64,000 nucleotides of DNA from Lactiplantibacillus garii (GCF_003885105.1 NZ_QWZQ01000012.1:1-64000), one strand, 5' to 3'; shown: positions 1-8,646, numbered from the stretch's first letter. The notes: a model not told the origin generated them from the sequence alone. Numbers and translations: made by a program.

Positions 1-52
1 CTACTATTTTTATTTATTGTCATTTAATATTATTTAATTTATAAGAAAAAAA

Positions 53-84
53 TGGCAAAAAAATAAACCGGGATTCCCCCCGGT
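53..84 (-). terminator. Intrinsic terminator of the DUF2812 operon
   Basis: On the minus strand a 6-bp stem (ACCGGG/CCCGGT, at 67-72 and 79-84) is followed by a T-rich run. It sits 20 bases after the stop of the first DUF2812 gene. Confidence 0.8.
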
Positions 85-103
85 CCATTAAGATATTCAA
101 AAT

Positions 104-919
104 TTACATAAACCAACCCAGTGGCGCTAAGCCGAGCCAACTCACCACGCTGACCTTCGAGTCTGGTTCAACGTACGGTTTTAAACTCGTTTTAATTTCC
201 GCTTCACTCGCAAGGGTCTGCAAATCGTACCAGTACGCGCCCTTATTCGTCCGGTTAACGAGTGACCAGCGGCCCAAGCTCTTGAGTGCGCTCGTATCCA
301 AATCGGCCGTTAACGGGCTAACAAACACGTGCATGGTTGGCATCCAGGCCCCGTCATAATCGTTCGTGTCCCGCCGTAAAATGACGATTTGATCCTGTAA
401 CTTTTTAGCCGAGTGGTAAAGACGAAATACTGCTACCCCGGCAATCATTATTGTCAAGAACCATAAGGTCATGCCAGTGTCCAAGTTACTACCACCTTGA
501 CTTATGACTAAAAACAGGAGGACGGCCCAAAAGCCTACGACCGAATAAATTGTTACGTTAACGGTATTCAACGCTTGGTCCCGCATTCGCAGTCCGACCT
601 TTAAACGCATCTGTGGATCACCGGGCGTCACTTGGGTGCTGACGGTCTGATCCGTCCCGGTGTACACTACCTGAATATCCGGATTCGATACTTCGTAAGT
701 CGCCAACACTTTAAACATCTGGTTAGCCTTGGCCATTTCGGGCACCAGGTCCGTCGGGACGTACTCACTAAACAGGTGATACGTCGTGGTCACCCGTTTA
801 AAATGGTACCAGCTATTCCAAATATCAACTAGCAGGTAATGCCGCTGCGCCATTCTATTTAACCACGCTAACTCTTGTTTTGAACCTTTGATCATAAACC
901 GGTGTTTCCACATCTCCAT
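104..919 (-). CDS. DUF2812 family membrane protein (distal copy)
   Basis: A 271-residue protein whose N-terminal part (about residues 5-95) matches the DUF2812 pattern: a KHRFMIKGSKQELAWLN opening, an FSEYV segment and a VVYTG segment. Two hydrophobic segments follow near residues 125-165, then a soluble C-terminal part. The biochemical role of the family is unknown. DUF2812 genes commonly sit beside a PadR regulator, as here, which suggests PadR-controlled expression. It is the last gene of PadR-DUF2812-DUF2812 and is a diverged paralogue of its upstream neighbour. A GGGGAAG motif precedes the ATG; a second ATG two codons on is a possible alternative start. Confidence 0.8.
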   Translation of the reverse strand: MEMWKHRFMIKGSKQELAWLNRMAQRHYLLVDIWNSWYHFKRVTTTYHLFSEYVPTDLVPEMAKANQMFKVLATYEVSNPDIQVVYTGTDQTVSTQVTPGDPQMRLKVGLRMRDQALNTVNVTIYSVVGFWAVLLFLVISQGGSNLDTGMTLWFLTIMIAGVAVFRLYHSAKKLQDQIVILRRDTNDYDGAWMPTMHVFVSPLTADLDTSALKSLGRWSLVNRTNKGAYWYDLQTLASEAEIKTSLKPYVEPDSKVSVVSWLGLAPLGWFM

Positions 920-945
920 CGCTTCCCCATAACTACCAAATTTAA

Positions 946-1734
946 TTAAATGTAACCAATTGGCGCCAGTCCTAAGTAACTGACAATCGATATCTCAACG
1001 CTATTACCCACCACTGGGCGTAGCGTTTGCTTAATTTCTGCTAAGCTTGCCAATGAACGGACGTCATACCAGTAAGTGCCTTTCTTATCGTGACCAACAA
1101 GGGCCCACTCACCAATACTCTTAACCTTATCGGTGTCCAATTCGCTAGGCATGTTTTTTAAAAAAACGTGCTGAGTCGGCATCCAGGCACCTTCGTAATC
1201 GTTAGTCCGTACCCGTAACGCGTTGGCCCGTTGGTGAACCTTCCCCGCTATGACGGCCGGCGTAAAACTGATGACTAACCAGCCAAACACGATCCAATCG
1301 TAAGCATCTTCTGGCACTAGGTTAAAATAAAGCAGACCAACAATTGTAAGGACGCCTAAGATGATTAACCCATTCATAATGTTCAGGAGGTGCCCCCGCA
1401 AGGCCAGTGCAATTTTTAACTGCAAAGTTGCGTCGCCGGCATCGATGCGTGCATCCCCTAACTGGGCTTGGGGTGTCCCAGTGTAAAGAACCCGGACGTC
1501 CGGATTCTTAAGGTGACACGTCGCCAAAATTTCAAACGGCCCGCTTGGTTGGTGCGCATCCGGCACCACGTCGTCCGTTACGTACTCGCTAAACAGGCGG
1601 TACGTTTGCTCAGTTCTACTAAATTGATACCAGTTTCCGTGAACCCTGGTTAACAGCCAACCCCTTTGCGCTAGCTGGTTTAACCATTTTAATTCTTCTT
1701 CAGAACCCTTGATTGCTAATTTATATCGCCGCAT
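946..1734 (-). CDS. DUF2812 family membrane protein (proximal copy)
   Basis: A DUF2812 protein similar over its length to the next gene downstream (shared IKGS.EEL.WLN, FSEYV, VLYTGT, NDY.GAWMPT.HVF and a C-terminal WLGLAP-like end), so the two arose by tandem duplication. Two central transmembrane segments are visible around residues 120-165. I place the start at the ATG of MRRYKLAIKG because a GGGGGAAG ribosome site lies about 8 bases before it; the open frame continues six codons upstream to a TTG that has no such site. Function unknown; a PadR-regulated envelope protein is an inference from the neighbours. Confidence 0.8.
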   Translation of the reverse strand: MRRYKLAIKGSEEELKWLNQLAQRGWLLTRVHGNWYQFSRTEQTYRLFSEYVTDDVVPDAHQPSGPFEILATCHLKNPDVRVLYTGTPQAQLGDARIDAGDATLQLKIALALRGHLLNIMNGLIILGVLTIVGLLYFNLVPEDAYDWIVFGWLVISFTPAVIAGKVHQRANALRVRTNDYEGAWMPTQHVFLKNMPSELDTDKVKSIGEWALVGHDKKGTYWYDVRSLASLAEIKQTLRPVVGNSVEISIVSYLGLAPIGYI

Positions 1735-1770
1735 GGTTCCCACTTCCCCCAATGAAAACTAACCTTTAAA

Positions 1771-2106
1771 TTATCCCTTGAGTTGCTCCTTTTCGCAGAT
1801 TTGATTCAAGAGTTTCAGCCGGGCGTACTCCGCTTCCAAAACGGATTCGCCGCTCCCAGTGATCTCGTACGTGTGGACGTCGTCTTCATCAACGTGTTCC
1901 GTCATTAAGTAGTCCTTGGTCATGGCGTGAAGATTCGTAAACAACGTTCCCAAACCAAGCTGTAATTTATTATCCGTTAACGTCGCGATCTTAGCCGGAA
2001 TATCCTCACTTTTAATCGGCTGGCGAACACTAATGAGTGTTAGAAACGCCGCTTCGGTCATCGGTTCATACTTGTCAATTAACCGTTGGTAAAAATTCTC
2101 AGGCAT
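1771..2106 (-). CDS. PadR family transcriptional regulator
   Basis: A 111-residue winged-helix protein with the PadR layout: an N-terminal helix, the recognition region around LQLGLGTLFTNLHAMT (about residues 49-65), the wing (HTYEITGSG, about 82-90) and a C-terminal dimerisation helix. PadR proteins usually repress the operon they belong to. It is the first gene of the operon, followed after short gaps by two DUF2812 genes, and is preceded by a promoter at 2158-2186. The ligand cannot be read from sequence. A GGGGG ribosome site lies about 10 bases before the ATG. Confidence 0.85.
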   Translation of the reverse strand: MPENFYQRLIDKYEPMTEAAFLTLISVRQPIKSEDIPAKIATLTDNKLQLGLGTLFTNLHAMTKDYLMTEHVDEDDVHTYEITGSGESVLEAEYARLKLLNQICEKEQLKG

Positions 2107-2157
2107 CAGGTAAGCCCCCTTTTTGCGCCGTTTGAAGCGCTTACTTTATTCAACCTA

Positions 2158-2186
2158 ATTATGGCGCTCTTACCCATGGAATGCAA
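2158..2186 (-). promoter_or_regulatory. Promoter of the padR-DUF2812 operon
   Basis: Minus-strand TTGCAT and CATAAT hexamers separated by exactly 17 bases, about 50 bases upstream of the PadR start. Confidence 0.6.
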
Positions 2187-2219
2187 ACGACCACGGTGGT
2201 TTAATCCAATCCATCCCAT

Positions 2220-2248
2220 CAAAAAAACCGGTCGCAAATGACGACCGG
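2220..2248 (-). terminator. Intrinsic terminator of the GntR gene
   Basis: A perfect 7-bp stem (CCGGTCG/CGACCGG) with a 7-base loop is followed on the minus strand by seven T residues, 13 bases after the GntR stop. Confidence 0.9.
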
Positions 2249-2260
2249 CGCGTGACCCAT

Positions 2261-2986
2261 TTAATGGACTTGAATGTCCGCCACCACGGTGCTCGTCGCG
2301 TACGGAAAATGGGACTCCGAAACTTCAAACGGCTGACCGTCGTCCATGTAGCTGACTTGATTAATCACCAAAACGGGGTCGTTTAACGTGGCTCCCATGG
2401 CCTCAACGTCTTCTTCGGTCGCCTTAGCCGCGGAGATAATCCGGTGGGAACCAGCAATCGTCATTCCGTTTTCTTTCTCAATATAACCGTAAATGGAGCC
2501 TTCCAACACCTTCTTGGTCAACGTAACCAACCCAGTGGGCATGATGGTGTGTTCGTAAGCCCAAACCTTATCCTCAACAAACCGGGTCCGCCGAATAACG
2601 TAGACCGGGTCCATCTCATCAATCATTAACTGCTCGGCTTCCCGTTTAGTAGGTAGCCGCGCCTCTAATTCCAAAACCTTGCTGGTTACTTTCTTACCCT
2701 GATGCGTGCGGGTCGTCCCGAGCGGCCGGTCAACGAGCGTTTCCTGCCGCTGTTCCTTCACCCCGAAATCTTTGCGTACAAACGTTCCGGCACCCCGTTT
2801 GGAATACACCATACCTTCAATAATTAATAGTTGAATTGCTTTATGGATCGTAATCCGGGTGGTATCAAACTTGGCTGCTAACTTATTTTGGTCCGGCATT
2901 AATTCACCCGGGGTATACTTCCCGGACTTAATATCGCGGCGTAAACTGTCAGCAATCGTTTCATACTTATAAGCCAAATTAGTCAC
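2261..2986 (-). CDS. GntR/HutC family transcriptional regulator with UTRA domain
   Basis: A 241-residue regulator. Residues about 5-72 form the GntR winged helix (LRRDIKSGKYTPGELMPDQNKLAAKF, then TRITIHKAIQLLI and KRGAGTFV). The rest is a UTRA ligand-binding domain ending with the typical PFEVSESHFPY segment. HutC-type regulators usually sense sugar phosphates or similar small molecules. No sugar gene is adjacent; the only divergent partner is an unknown 89-residue gene, so the regulon lies elsewhere or the small gene is its target. A GTATATAC palindrome in the divergent gap is a likely operator. Confidence 0.85.
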   Translation of the reverse strand: MTNLAYKYETIADSLRRDIKSGKYTPGELMPDQNKLAAKFDTTRITIHKAIQLLIIEGMVYSKRGAGTFVRKDFGVKEQRQETLVDRPLGTTRTHQGKKVTSKVLELEARLPTKREAEQLMIDEMDPVYVIRRTRFVEDKVWAYEHTIMPTGLVTLTKKVLEGSIYGYIEKENGMTIAGSHRIISAAKATEEDVEAMGATLNDPVLVINQVSYMDDGQPFEVSESHFPYATSTVVADIQVH

Positions 2987-3048
2987 TTTCTTTCTTTAAT
3001 AAGCTCTTGTCAACTAGTTTACCCCTTTTAGTAGCTAAATGAAATCAT

Positions 3049-3060
3049 TTGTATATACTT
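3049..3060. promoter_or_regulatory. Candidate HutC/TreR-type operator
   Basis: The sequence TTGTATATACTT contains the 8-base palindrome GTATATAC and resembles the TreR-type half-site arrangement known for HutC-subfamily repressors. It lies between the divergent GntR gene and the 89-residue gene, where it could control both. Confidence 0.4.
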
Positions 3061-3102
3061 TTATAATCTTTGATTAATTAACCAAATCAGGCGGTCACAA
3101 TT

Positions 3103-3132
3103 TTTCCGTTAGCACGACAGGACCGCTATAAT
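3103..3132 (+). promoter_or_regulatory. Promoter of the 89-residue gene
   Basis: A perfect TATAAT at 3127-3132 with a weak TTTCCG hexamer 18 bases upstream, 40 bases before the start codon. Confidence 0.5.
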
Positions 3133-3171
3133 AGTTGCACGACCAGATTAATTTACAGGGGGATACTATTT

Positions 3172-3441
3172 ATGGAAGTTCATTCAATTAAGCTAGACCA
3201 AGAAGCCGTGATTTATTCGGCCGCCATCAAAGCCCTGGCCGGTTTTAAACCGGAGATCAACGTGGACTTTTCCCGGGTTTCAAACCAGGAAGAAGCCCAG
3301 ATTCTCGCCCAAGAGACCACCGCACAATTTACCCCCATTTTTCAAAAACTCCTTGAACAGGGGTACGCTAAGGCCATCTCCAAGGGCCAATTAGCCGAAT
3401 GGGGGGCTTACTACCTGGCCCATAAAGTGCATGATAAATAA
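3172..3441 (+). CDS. Small conserved-looking protein of unknown function (89 aa)
   Basis: An 89-residue acidic soluble protein with no signal peptide, membrane segment or motif I recognise. It is alpha-helical in character (long Glu/Gln/Ala/Leu stretches). A GGGGG ribosome site stands 8-12 bases before the ATG and a TATAAT lies upstream, so it looks like a real, independently transcribed gene. It is divergent from the HutC-type regulator and separated from the T-box operon that follows. I make no functional call. Confidence 0.65.
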   Translation: MEVHSIKLDQEAVIYSAAIKALAGFKPEINVDFSRVSNQEEAQILAQETTAQFTPIFQKLLEQGYAKAISKGQLAEWGAYYLAHKVHDK

Positions 3442-3529
3442 ATTCCGTTCAATGACCATGTAACCGGCTCCATTCGTTCGGTTTTACTTGCGCTAGCTAG
3501 TGCTTTGGCGTATGCTGTAATAAGTTAAA

Positions 3530-3776
3530 TTCAGATGAGAAAAAGCTGTGACGGGATGAGTAAATTAACGAGCGTCTATAGAGAACCGCGGATGGTGCAA
3601 AGCGGTGGCGTGATTAGTTGAAGATGGTCTCGAAGAAGCTACTGGGGTGATTACTAACCCTAGTCGGAGCGATTCGTTAACCTCAAGAGAAGTCCCAACT
3701 TGGGAAAATCTAGGTGGTAACACGCACAACGCGTCCTTGAAAGTGTCAACTTTCGGGCGCGTTTTTTCGTTGCGAT
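3530..3776 (+). ncRNA. T-box leader with AUG (methionine) specifier
   Basis: The leader shows a stem I region with an AGTA element, a specifier loop reading GAA-G-ATG at 3620-3626, a T-box sequence (AGGTGGTAACACGC, 3712-3725) and a terminator hairpin ending in TTTTTT. In T-box RNAs the codon after GAA plus one base selects the tRNA; here it is AUG, so uncharged tRNA-Met should permit readthrough into the ECF transporter genes. The fold is read by eye against the T-box consensus. Confidence 0.85.
3729..3776 (+). terminator. T-box regulatory terminator
   Basis: A long stem (about ACGCGTCCTTGAAAGT with ACTTTCGGGCGCGT) is followed by TTTTTT. The T-box sequence overlaps its 5' side, as required for the alternative antiterminator. 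Confidence 0.85.
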
Positions 3777-3835
3777 AATCCTCATCACCGTTGTTTTGCC
3801 ATTATATAGTCAATTTATTTTAAGGAGTGTTTTTA

Positions 3836-4396
3836 ATGCAAAATCAGCAATCTAATTCCATCCGCACCGTCGTAGCTACCGGGATCGGCGCCGCCGTTAT
3901 TTTCGTTTTAATGAAGTTCGTCGCCATTCCAACCGGGATTCCCAATACCCAAGTCAACGTTTCCATCGGTTTTTTGGCGCTGCTCGGCGCCGTTTTTGGA
4001 CCCGTTGCCGCCGGCTTAGCAGTATTCATTGGTCACGCTTTAAACGATTTCGTTACCTACGGCTCACCGTGGTGGACCTGGGTGATCGTGGATGGTTTGA
4101 TTGGAGTCGCCTTCGGGTTAGCCAAAAACCGGCTCAAAATTGCTAACGGTGCCCTCTCAACGGCCAAGTTAGTTTGGTTCAACGTTTACCAAATCATCGT
4201 TAACTTTATCGGTTGGGTGCTTTTAGCACCAACCGGTGATATCATTATTTATCATGAACCGGCCAATAAAGTGTACGTTCAAGGCGTCACGACTTGGATC
4301 ATCGATTCAATCTCAGTTGCCATTATTGGGACCATCCTACTCGTTTTATATTCCCGGACCCGGACTCAACGTGGGAGCTTAAAAAAGGAACGTTAA
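3836..4396 (+). CDS. UPF0397-type ECF transporter S component, predicted methionine-responsive
   Basis: A 186-residue membrane protein with five to six hydrophobic segments and the UPF0397 hallmarks IPTGIPNTQVNVSIGFLALLGAVFGP (read in part here) and YGSPWWTWVI. It is the substrate-binding S component of an energy-coupling-factor importer and is followed at once by its ATPase and EcfT genes. The Met-type T-box in front suggests methionine or a precursor as substrate; that is inference from regulation. I chose the ATG at 3836 because AAGGAG lies 8 bases upstream; the open frame has a GTG nine bases earlier that overlaps this ribosome site. Confidence 0.8.
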   Translation: MQNQQSNSIRTVVATGIGAAVIFVLMKFVAIPTGIPNTQVNVSIGFLALLGAVFGPVAAGLAVFIGHALNDFVTYGSPWWTWVIVDGLIGVAFGLAKNRLKIANGALSTAKLVWFNVYQIIVNFIGWVLLAPTGDIIIYHEPANKVYVQGVTTWIIDSISVAIIGTILLVLYSRTRTQRGSLKKER

Positions 4397-4400
4397 TATT

Positions 4401-6101
4401 ATGACCGCACCAATTATCAGTTTTAAAGACTTTTCATTTCAATATAATAGCCAAACTGAGCCCACGTTACGCCACGTTAACCTGGATATTTATCCGGGCG
4501 AAAAGGTCCTGATCGCGGGCCCGTCTGGCTCTGGCAAGTCCACGCTTGGGCGTTGTCTAAACGGACTGATCCCGCAATCCTATCCGGGAACGGTCACCGG
4601 TAGCGCCACGGTTGCCGGCCAAGACATCACCCAGAGTTCTATTTTTGACTTGTCCATGAACGTTGGGACGGTCTTACAGGACCCCGACAGCCAGTTCGTT
4701 GGCCTGACCGTCGTTGAGGACATGGCCTTTTCACTTGAAAACGACCAGCAGTCCCAAGCCCGCATGCGGACCGCCACGGCCAAGTGGGCCACTACCCTTG
4801 ATTTACAAGATTTACTAACACACCGTCCCCAGGAACTTTCGGGTGGTCAAAAACAGCGGGTCGCCATGGCCGGCGTGCTGATCGACAACAGTAAAATCTT
4901 GTTGTTCGACGAGCCGTTAGCCAGTTTGGACCCCGCTTCGGGTAAGGCTTCCATGGCGTTAGTCGACCAGTTGACCCACACCCAAGACTTAACCGTCGTG
5001 ATCATCGAGCACCGGATCGAAGACGTGCTTCAACAACCCATCGATCGGTTGATCGTTATGCAGGACGGGGGAATCGTTGCCGATGACCGTCCCGAAGCAA
5101 TTTTACGGCAATCACTAATGGCCCAACTAGGACTGCGTGAACCACTCTACCTGTCCGCGTTAAAGTTAGCCGGCGTCAACCTCGACGATTGTCACCACTT
5201 AGACCGATTAGCCGAGCTCCAAGTTCCCGGCCTAACGGATAAACTCCAACAATGGACGGCCGGTGTTACGCTTAAAGCACCCGTCAAACACGGGCAGCCC
5301 TTATTAACCGTGAAGCACCTGACGTTTGGTTACGACCCCCACGCGCCCATCATTAACGACCTGTCCACCACCCTTTATCGGGGCGAAATGGTCAGCCTAG
5401 TTGGGCAAAACGGGACCGGCAAGTCCACGCTAAGTAATTTGATTACTGGTTTCTTGCAACCCCAAGCCGGGCACATGACGTTTAACGACCAACCGCTCGA
5501 AACTCAGTCGGTTAAAGAACGGGCCGATCAAATCGGCTACATTTTACAAGACCCTAACCAAATGATCTCCAAAACGCTGATTTACGACGAAGTAGCCGCT
5601 GGTTTGGTCCTTCGCGGCGTTGATCCCGCCACCGTTGAGCAGCGCGTTTTCGACGTTTTAAAGGTCTGTGGCTTATATGAATTCCGTCACTGGCCCATCT
5701 CAGCGCTAAGCTTTGGGCAAAAGAAGCGGGTCACCATCGCGGCCATTCTCGTGCTGGAACCCGCTATGCTGATTTTAGACGAACCAACGGCCGGCCAAGA
5801 CCTGCAACACTACACCGAAATGATGGACTTCTTGACGAAGATCAACCGTGAAAAACAAATGACCATCATGCTTATCACCCACGACATGCACCTGATGCTT
5901 GAATATACCGACCGTACCATCGTGCTCGGTAACGGCCACATTTTGATGGACGCCACCCCCGCCGACGTACTGACCAACGATGCGATCATTACGCAGGCGT
6001 CGCTGGCACAGACGAGTCTTTACACACTGGCCGCGGCCCACCAAATTGACCCGACCGAATTTGTTGCTAAGTTTGTCCAAGCTGAACGGGAGGCCCGCTA
6101 A
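4401..6101 (+). CDS. ECF transporter duplicated ATP-binding protein (YkoD-like)
   Basis: A 566-residue fusion of two ABC ATPase domains. The first has Walker A GPSGSGKST (about residue 40), signature LSGGQKQR and Walker B ILLFDEP; the second has GQNGTGKST (about residue 338), a variant signature LSFGQKKR and MLILDEP. Each half normally pairs with the other to drive the EcfT/S-component complex at the cytoplasmic face. It starts 4 bases after the S-component stop and overlaps the EcfT start by one base, so the three genes form one translationally coupled operon under the T-box. Confidence 0.92.
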   Translation: MTAPIISFKDFSFQYNSQTEPTLRHVNLDIYPGEKVLIAGPSGSGKSTLGRCLNGLIPQSYPGTVTGSATVAGQDITQSSIFDLSMNVGTVLQDPDSQFVGLTVVEDMAFSLENDQQSQARMRTATAKWATTLDLQDLLTHRPQELSGGQKQRVAMAGVLIDNSKILLFDEPLASLDPASGKASMALVDQLTHTQDLTVVIIEHRIEDVLQQPIDRLIVMQDGGIVADDRPEAILRQSLMAQLGLREPLYLSALKLAGVNLDDCHHLDRLAELQVPGLTDKLQQWTAGVTLKAPVKHGQPLLTVKHLTFGYDPHAPIINDLSTTLYRGEMVSLVGQNGTGKSTLSNLITGFLQPQAGHMTFNDQPLETQSVKERADQIGYILQDPNQMISKTLIYDEVAAGLVLRGVDPATVEQRVFDVLKVCGLYEFRHWPISALSFGQKKRVTIAAILVLEPAMLILDEPTAGQDLQHYTEMMDFLTKINREKQMTIMLITHDMHLMLEYTDRTIVLGNGHILMDATPADVLTNDAIITQASLAQTSLYTLAAAHQIDPTEFVAKFVQAEREAR

Positions 6102-6937
6102 TGCAAAACCAACTACTAATTGGTTACGACGACCGCCATACGTTTCTAAACCGGTTAAGTGGAAGCACCAAATTACTCAGTTTCGTTGGCCTATCCGTCA
6201 TCGGGATGATGACTTACGATACCCGCTACTTAATTGGAATTATGATTTTTTCTTTGATCCTATTTCATTTTTCCAAAATTAAGTACCGGGACGTTTCCTT
6301 CGTAATGAGTGTTATTATTGGCTTTTCCGTCTTGAACCTCGTGATGGTTTACGTCTTTGCACCCCATTACGGTGTGGATATTTACGGAACGGAACACCTT
6401 TTACTCGGTAGTTCTAACCACTACTTTAACTTGACCACCGAACAACTTTTTTACGAGTTTAACTTACTTCTTAAATATACGTTTGCCGTCCCGTTGGCGT
6501 TAATTTTCTTAATGACCACTAATCCCAGTGAATTTGCAGCCAGTTTAAATAAAATTGGAATTTCGTACCGCATTAGTTACTCGGTAGCCATCGCCCTGCG
6601 CTACATTCCGGACGTCCAGTCCGATTACCGCACCATTAGTTTGGCCCAGCAGGCACGGGGCTTTGAAATTTCTAAAAAGGCCCCCTTTATGACCCGGGTC
6701 CGCGGCGGGGTACAAATCATGTTGCCCTTAATTTTCTCCAGCCTGGACCGCATTGAAGTTATCAGCCAAGCGATGGAGCTGCGCCGCTTTGGTAAGGGTA
6801 AAAAGCGGACTTGGTACATGGCACAAAAGTTTCAGCGTAACGACTACCTCGCCCTATTCGTCGTCGCGTTGTTGATTTTAATCGGGATCGCCCTATTCAA
6901 AGTCAACGGTGGTCGTTTCTGGAATCCATTCAAATAA
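6101..6937 (+). CDS. ECF transporter transmembrane protein EcfT
   Basis: A 278-residue integral membrane protein of the CbiQ/EcfT family. Hydrophobic segments lie at about 25-75, 110-130 and 245-270. The coupling region carries the typical A-R-G motifs (QARGFEI near residue 185 and AMELRRFG near 225) that contact the ATPases. Its ATG overlaps the TAA of the ATPase gene. It completes the T-box-controlled transporter and is followed by a strong terminator. Confidence 0.9.
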   Translation: MQNQLLIGYDDRHTFLNRLSGSTKLLSFVGLSVIGMMTYDTRYLIGIMIFSLILFHFSKIKYRDVSFVMSVIIGFSVLNLVMVYVFAPHYGVDIYGTEHLLLGSSNHYFNLTTEQLFYEFNLLLKYTFAVPLALIFLMTTNPSEFAASLNKIGISYRISYSVAIALRYIPDVQSDYRTISLAQQARGFEISKKAPFMTRVRGGVQIMLPLIFSSLDRIEVISQAMELRRFGKGKKRTWYMAQKFQRNDYLALFVVALLILIGIALFKVNGGRFWNPFK

Positions 6938-6965
6938 CTCCCAAGTGGGAATCGAAGCAAATTTA

Positions 6966-7012
6966 AAAAGGTATAAATTACTCCAAATAAGCCGAGTAAT
7001 TTATACCTTTTT
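6966..7012 (+). terminator. Intrinsic terminator of the ECF operon
   Basis: A long near-perfect inverted repeat (AAAAAGGTATAAATTACTC with GAGTAATTTATACCTTTTT) ending in a T run; symmetrical, so it may also stop the convergent transcript. Confidence 0.9.
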
Positions 7013-7106
7013 GCTTTCCATAACAATGTTGCCGCAACGGGGGCTAAAATTCCGTTAGTTTCGCTTGACCTGGTCCCAGCGACCTTGGCCCACGCTTATT
7101 TATAAA

Positions 7107-7122
7107 TGTTTCACGTGAAACA
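7107..7122. other. parS site (Spo0J/ParB-binding), copy 1
   Basis: A perfect 16-base palindrome TGTTTCACGTGAAACA, the firmicute parS consensus bound by ParB/Spo0J. It is one of three in the window. Confidence 0.85.
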
Positions 7123-8646
7123 TTATTGCTCCTGTGCAAGCAGCCACTGAAAACGCTGAAAAGCGGCCTGATGGTCTGTCTGACTACGTTGTGCCACGTA
7201 GTAGTAAGCCAACGTTTCGTGTAATTCGGCCTGCTTTTCAGCCGGTAGTTGGTACTGTTGGTCAAAGTGGCGTTGAAAGTCACCTAACCCGGTGCTCGCC
7301 GTAAGTTCCCGTTGACAAAACGTCCGTAATTCCGCCTTCGTTAAGCGATCGCGGGCAATCACCTTTAAATGCGGATTACGGGTTAAACGGGTGTTTAGTT
7401 CGGCTTGCATCGTTGGGTCCGCGTGCGTTTTAAGCCAGTTCTGAATGGTTGGGACGGTCACTTGTTGCCGTAACTGTTCAAACCAGGTCAGCGTTAATTG
7501 TGTCGCCCAGCGCGTCGTCAATAACCGCTGCCAATCCGCTCGCCGTGCAGCCGGCTGGTGATAGGCTAACCCCCAACAACTGTTGAACACGTCGTCATAA
7601 AAACGCACGGTCTGGCGTTGATCTAATTGGCGGGTCACCGTATCAAGGTCGTGTACGAATTGATGATCCAGCATCGCTAAGCGCCGGACCTTGATTTGAG
7701 TAGTCTGGCGGTATTCCATCACCATCTGGCCAAATTGATAAGAGTTAACTAACGGTTTTGACACGTTAGGTGCGGATAGCCGCTCAAATTGCTGTTTGGC
7801 CACCGACCGCTCGGGACGCGTCACGATGATCGCGGCGAGCTGCCGTAAGTACCGTCGGTAAGGCCGGCTCGTTCGTAACTGTTGTTCAGCCGTAATCGCG
7901 GACCGTTGTGCTGCCACGGCTCGTTGCTGTTGATCATGCTCAATTTGCCGTTGTGCGGCTCGTTGCGCGGCATCTAAGGTCGCCCGTTCGTCCGCTAACA
8001 ACTGCTGATAAGTCCGTTGCGCTGGCTTTAACGCCCGCAATGGTAACTCAGTCGTCCGTTGTTTTAAATACGTCGTCACGGTTAAGGTAGTCGCTCGGCG
8101 TAGTTGTTGGGCTTGCGGACGCTGCTTTGCCGCTAAATCGGGGAACCAGGGTTGCTGAAACATGATGGTTGGTATGACCGGTACCGCGGCCGTCAGTGTC
8201 TGGTACTGTTGGACCGCGTTGCGGTTATCTTCCGTCGTAATCACCATTAAGTACCGCGTTTCGGCGTTCATAAATTTTTTAACACATTCCGAGCCCACCA
8301 CTAGTTCTTGGTGGTTGGCTTTATTTTGAACGTGGTATTCGTAGCGGACCGGTTTATGGCAGAGTTCACAGTGGTGCCACTGCCGGCGTTCCGTGCTCGG
8401 ATTGATCACGTACGGTAAACTGGCTAACAGTTGCCATTCGTGACTGCACGCGGTCAACCAGTTAGCATGTTCCTGCACGATCAAGTTACAAACGGTTGGT
8501 TTTAAAAAATCACTATCAGCCTTGATCGTTACGTGGTCCCGTAACAACTGACTAATTTGTTGTAAACTACTTTGCCGGCGCACCCGCTCGCTCAATAGGA
8601 AAAATCGATTTTCTGCGGGTGTTACTAAGGTGGTCATTGCTGGCAC
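7123..8646 (-). CDS. Unknown protein with CxxC...GSEC motif (507 aa)
   Basis: A large soluble protein rich in Gln, Arg and Thr. Near the N-terminus is a compact cysteine motif: C93-E-L-C96, then about 20 residues containing YEYHVQNK, then VVGSEC121VKKFM. The spacing suggests a small zinc-binding fold. The middle (about 150-290) is likely coiled coil, with Gln/Arg/Ala-rich stretches. I do not recognise the family and assign no function. The GTG at 8646 is preferred because AGAGG lies 5 bases upstream; an ATG three codons later has worse spacing. The stop abuts a parS site. Confidence 0.7.
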   Translation of the reverse strand: MPAMTTLVTPAENRFFLLSERVRRQSSLQQISQLLRDHVTIKADSDFLKPTVCNLIVQEHANWLTACSHEWQLLASLPYVINPSTERRQWHHCELCHKPVRYEYHVQNKANHQELVVGSECVKKFMNAETRYLMVITTEDNRNAVQQYQTLTAAVPVIPTIMFQQPWFPDLAAKQRPQAQQLRRATTLTVTTYLKQRTTELPLRALKPAQRTYQQLLADERATLDAAQRAAQRQIEHDQQQRAVAAQRSAITAEQQLRTSRPYRRYLRQLAAIIVTRPERSVAKQQFERLSAPNVSKPLVNSYQFGQMVMEYRQTTQIKVRRLAMLDHQFVHDLDTVTRQLDQRQTVRFYDDVFNSCWGLAYHQPAARRADWQRLLTTRWATQLTLTWFEQLRQQVTVPTIQNWLKTHADPTMQAELNTRLTRNPHLKVIARDRLTKAELRTFCQRELTASTGLGDFQRHFDQQYQLPAEKQAELHETLAYYYVAQRSQTDHQAAFQRFQWLLAQEQ

